A stretch of 64,000 bases of DNA from Vibrio diazotrophicus. Lineage in GTDB: Bacteria > Pseudomonadota > Gammaproteobacteria > Enterobacterales > Vibrionaceae. Shown here piece after piece: positions 62,477 through 64,000 of the stretch. Made by a program: the position numbers and the translations under genes. The stretch is taken from the NCBI RefSeq assembly GCF_038452265.1, contig NZ_CP151842.1:2666001-2730000 (forward strand), in the 5' to 3' direction. The notes beneath the pieces are model-generated. The model did not search any database and had not been told where the DNA came from. It saw only the letters and a list, made by a program, of their open reading frames with translations. Positions within the stretch are counted from its first letter, which is position 1, and each line of letters starts with the position of its first letter.

Positions 62477-63097
62477 TTGGATACCTCATTACTTTATTTA
62501 ATCGATATGTTTGGTACGGCTATTTTCGCTATTTCAGGCGTATTGCTAGCTGGTCGTTTAAAAATGGATCCTTTCGGTGTCACTGTATTGGCGAGTGTTA
62601 CAGCTATCGGTGGCGGGACTATCCGAGATATGGCTCTTGGTGCGACACCGGTGTTCTGGATAAAAGATACAACTTATATCTGGGTCATTATCGTTACTTG
62701 TATTTTAACCATGCTATTAGTGCGCAGGCCAAAACGTATTCCTTGGTGGGTTCTGCCGGTTTGCGATGCTGTTGGCTTGGCTTTTTTCGTTGGTATCGGT
62801 GTTGAAAAGGCACTGATGTACCAAGATTCAGCCGTGATCGCCATCATTATGGGGGTAATTACTGGCTGTGGCGGTGGCATTATCCGCGATGTACTGGCAA
62901 GAGAAATCCCAATGGTTCTGCGTAGTGAAGTCTACGCAACCGCATGTATTGTGGGCGGTGTATTCCATACAACCGCATTAGCGATGGGTTATAACAACTC
63001 TGTCGCGCTTCTTTCAGGCGTCGCGTCAACGCTGATCATCCGTCTTGGTGCTATCCGCTGGCATTTATCACTGCCAACCTTCGCTCTCACTAAATAG
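62477..63097 (+). CDS. yadS: TRIC/YadS family cation channel protein
   Basis: A 206-residue protein with seven predicted membrane segments, of the UPF0126/TRIC family of trimeric cation channels. It shows the repeated glycine-rich motif (TAIGGGTIRDMALG and GVITGCGGGIIRDVLA). It starts at TTG 62477 (MDTSLLYLIDMFGTAIFAISG); an ATG later would delete part of the first segment, so TTG is preferred although no good ribosome-binding site is seen. E. coli yadS follows btuF, as here. Confidence 0.87.
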   Translation: MDTSLLYLIDMFGTAIFAISGVLLAGRLKMDPFGVTVLASVTAIGGGTIRDMALGATPVFWIKDTTYIWVIIVTCILTMLLVRRPKRIPWWVLPVCDAVGLAFFVGIGVEKALMYQDSAVIAIIMGVITGCGGGIIRDVLAREIPMVLRSEVYATACIVGGVFHTTALAMGYNNSVALLSGVASTLIIRLGAIRWHLSLPTFALTK

Positions 63098-63101
63098 AAA
63101 T

Positions 63102-63122
63102 AGAGCCACTCGACGTGGCTCT
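63102..63122. terminator. Hairpin after yadS
   Basis: Perfect 8-bp stem (AGAGCCAC with GTGGCTCT) and 5-base loop four bases after the stop. The T tract is weak, so termination may be partial. Confidence 0.55.
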
Positions 63123-63227
63123 TGTCAGCTCTCATAGGTTTACATCCAAGATAAACGAACCACTGTCCTCATCAATAATATGAGGATAAACTAACTCAAT
63201 CGATTCCTAATTCTCATTGGACAAAAT

Positions 63228-64000
63228 ATGCTGTTGGAAGGCATTGAAACGCTATTGGTTCTTAGCAAGCAGAAAACGATGAGCCGAACTGGCAGCCAAC
63301 TGTATATCAGCCAGTCAGCCGTCAGTAAAAGAATTGCCAATTTAGAAAACAAGTTAGGAAAAAAGCTTATAGCTCCTGCTGGGCGACATATAAAGCTGAC
63401 CGCTGAAGGTCAGCAACTCATCGATAATATTGAGCCAACTTTCAATGAACTCAGAGGTATGATCTATGAGAATCAAGCCCTTGAAGACAACACGCTTATC
63501 CGTATTGATTGTTCAGAAACACTAGTGGCAGGCTACTTAACGAAAGTAATGGCGGCATATCGTAAGAAAGATCCCCACTTCACCATTACCACCAACCACA
63601 CTCCACGTATCGTAGAACATGTTCAATCAGGCAAAGCCACCATAGGTTTTTGTGCTGGGTATCTACCCGGTAATCATGGTCTTATGACTTTTCATTTGTA
63701 TGATGAGCCATTCTGCATTGTCAGTAAGAACCAACTAACCCATTTGCCAAGTGAGATCATTACCAATGATCTCACCAATACCGCTAACACTTATCAGGCT
63801 GCATTTCTAGATAAGTTGGGTATTACACCTGTGATGGAAATGGATTCTTATATGGCGTCTGCCCAGCTCGCACTGGAAGGCGTCGCTCCAGCTTTAGTAC
63901 CACTTTCTATGATCAATACTCTGCAGATAGATGCGCGTTATTGCTTTAACTTTATCGAACTCACACCGCTAATCCGCCCTATTCACATCTGCCTAAGAGC
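63228..64000 (+). CDS. LysR-type transcriptional regulator (cut by window end)
   Basis: Frame open from ATG 63228 through the last base with 257 full codons. The N-terminus is a winged helix-turn-helix of the LysR type: MLLEGIETLLVLSKQKTMSR, then GSQLYISQSAVSKRIANLE. The linker and the periplasmic-binding-protein-like effector domain follow, including TLIRIDCSETLVAGYLTKVM. The target genes are unknown; LysR regulators often control a divergent neighbour, but yadS is in the same direction. The C-terminal 40 or so residues lie beyond the window. Confidence 0.9.
   Translation, partial: MLLEGIETLLVLSKQKTMSRTGSQLYISQSAVSKRIANLENKLGKKLIAPAGRHIKLTAEGQQLIDNIEPTFNELRGMIYENQALEDNTLIRIDCSETLVAGYLTKVMAAYRKKDPHFTITTNHTPRIVEHVQSGKATIGFCAGYLPGNHGLMTFHLYDEPFCIVSKNQLTHLPSEIITNDLTNTANTYQAAFLDKLGITPVMEMDSYMASAQLALEGVAPALVPLSMINTLQIDARYCFNFIELTPLIRPIHICLR

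Noticed and set aside
1..64000. Mobile elements, CRISPR, tRNA or rRNA genes, toxin-antitoxin or defence modules
   Set aside because: No transposase, integrase, phage gene, array of spaced repeats, cloverleaf or defence-type gene was seen in reading both strands.

Overview
This is an ordinary core-chromosome stretch of a marine gammaproteobacterium, almost certainly a Vibrio. Pointers are the moderate GC content (judged by eye, not computed), two multidomain GGDEF-EAL proteins, Vibrio-type small families (DUF3545, DUF5363, DUF3293), arcA and arcB close together, two tandem gltBD pairs, and a gene order that from memory resembles two blocks of the V. cholerae large chromosome (around VC0651-0661 and VC2345-2383). 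I see no tRNA, rRNA, insertion sequence, prophage, integron or CRISPR array.

Layout. 0.3-4.2 kb: RNA-modification and translation genes (trmN6, srmB, prfC). 4.6-6.7 kb: a membrane-bound GGDEF-EAL protein. 6.7-8.9 kb: rimI-holD, then a GNAT gene overlapping ubiT. 9.0-13.1 kb: a PAS-GGDEF-EAL gene lying between ubiT and ubiUV, the oxygen-independent ubiquinone hydroxylation genes. 13.2-14.9 kb: serB divergent from ytjB. 15-27 kb: a nucleoside block with deoD/deoB/deoA/deoC, the transporter nupC, and a BMP-type nucleoside ABC transporter reading the other way. 26.8-33.7 kb: a tatD-DUF5363-yaaA cluster, an alanine/sodium symporter, DUF3545, a hemerythrin protein, and the base-excision-repair genes ung and nfo. 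34.0-39.4 kb: grcA behind two FNR boxes, then the thrABC operon with its thrL attenuator. 39.7-46.2 kb: an orphan beta-rich exported protein, an RraA/HMG-aldolase-fold protein, a DUF3293 protein, arcA, a lipoprotein, arcB and the radical-SAM gene yhcC. 46.7-59.1 kb: two different glutamate synthase (gltBD) pairs in tandem. 59.3-64 kb: a DUF1499 lipoprotein, mtnN-cbiB-btuF, a TRIC/YadS channel, and a LysR regulator cut by the window end.

Themes. (1) Oxygen response recurs: ArcAB, FNR-box-driven grcA, a perfect FNR box upstream of arcA, and ubiTUV. (2) Nucleoside uptake and breakdown genes are clustered and carry CRP- and PurR-like sites. (3) Amino-acid nitrogen: thrABC and two GOGATs. Much of the less usual content is RNA-level: the thrL attenuator, intercistronic hairpins, a long structured leader before deoC, and a leader with a short upstream ORF before the first gltB. 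I found no clearly undescribed multi-gene system. The best leads are the deoC leader RNA, the gltB upstream ORF, an ArcB that appears to lack one of the two redox cysteines known in E. coli, and the c-di-GMP gene inside the ubi cluster.
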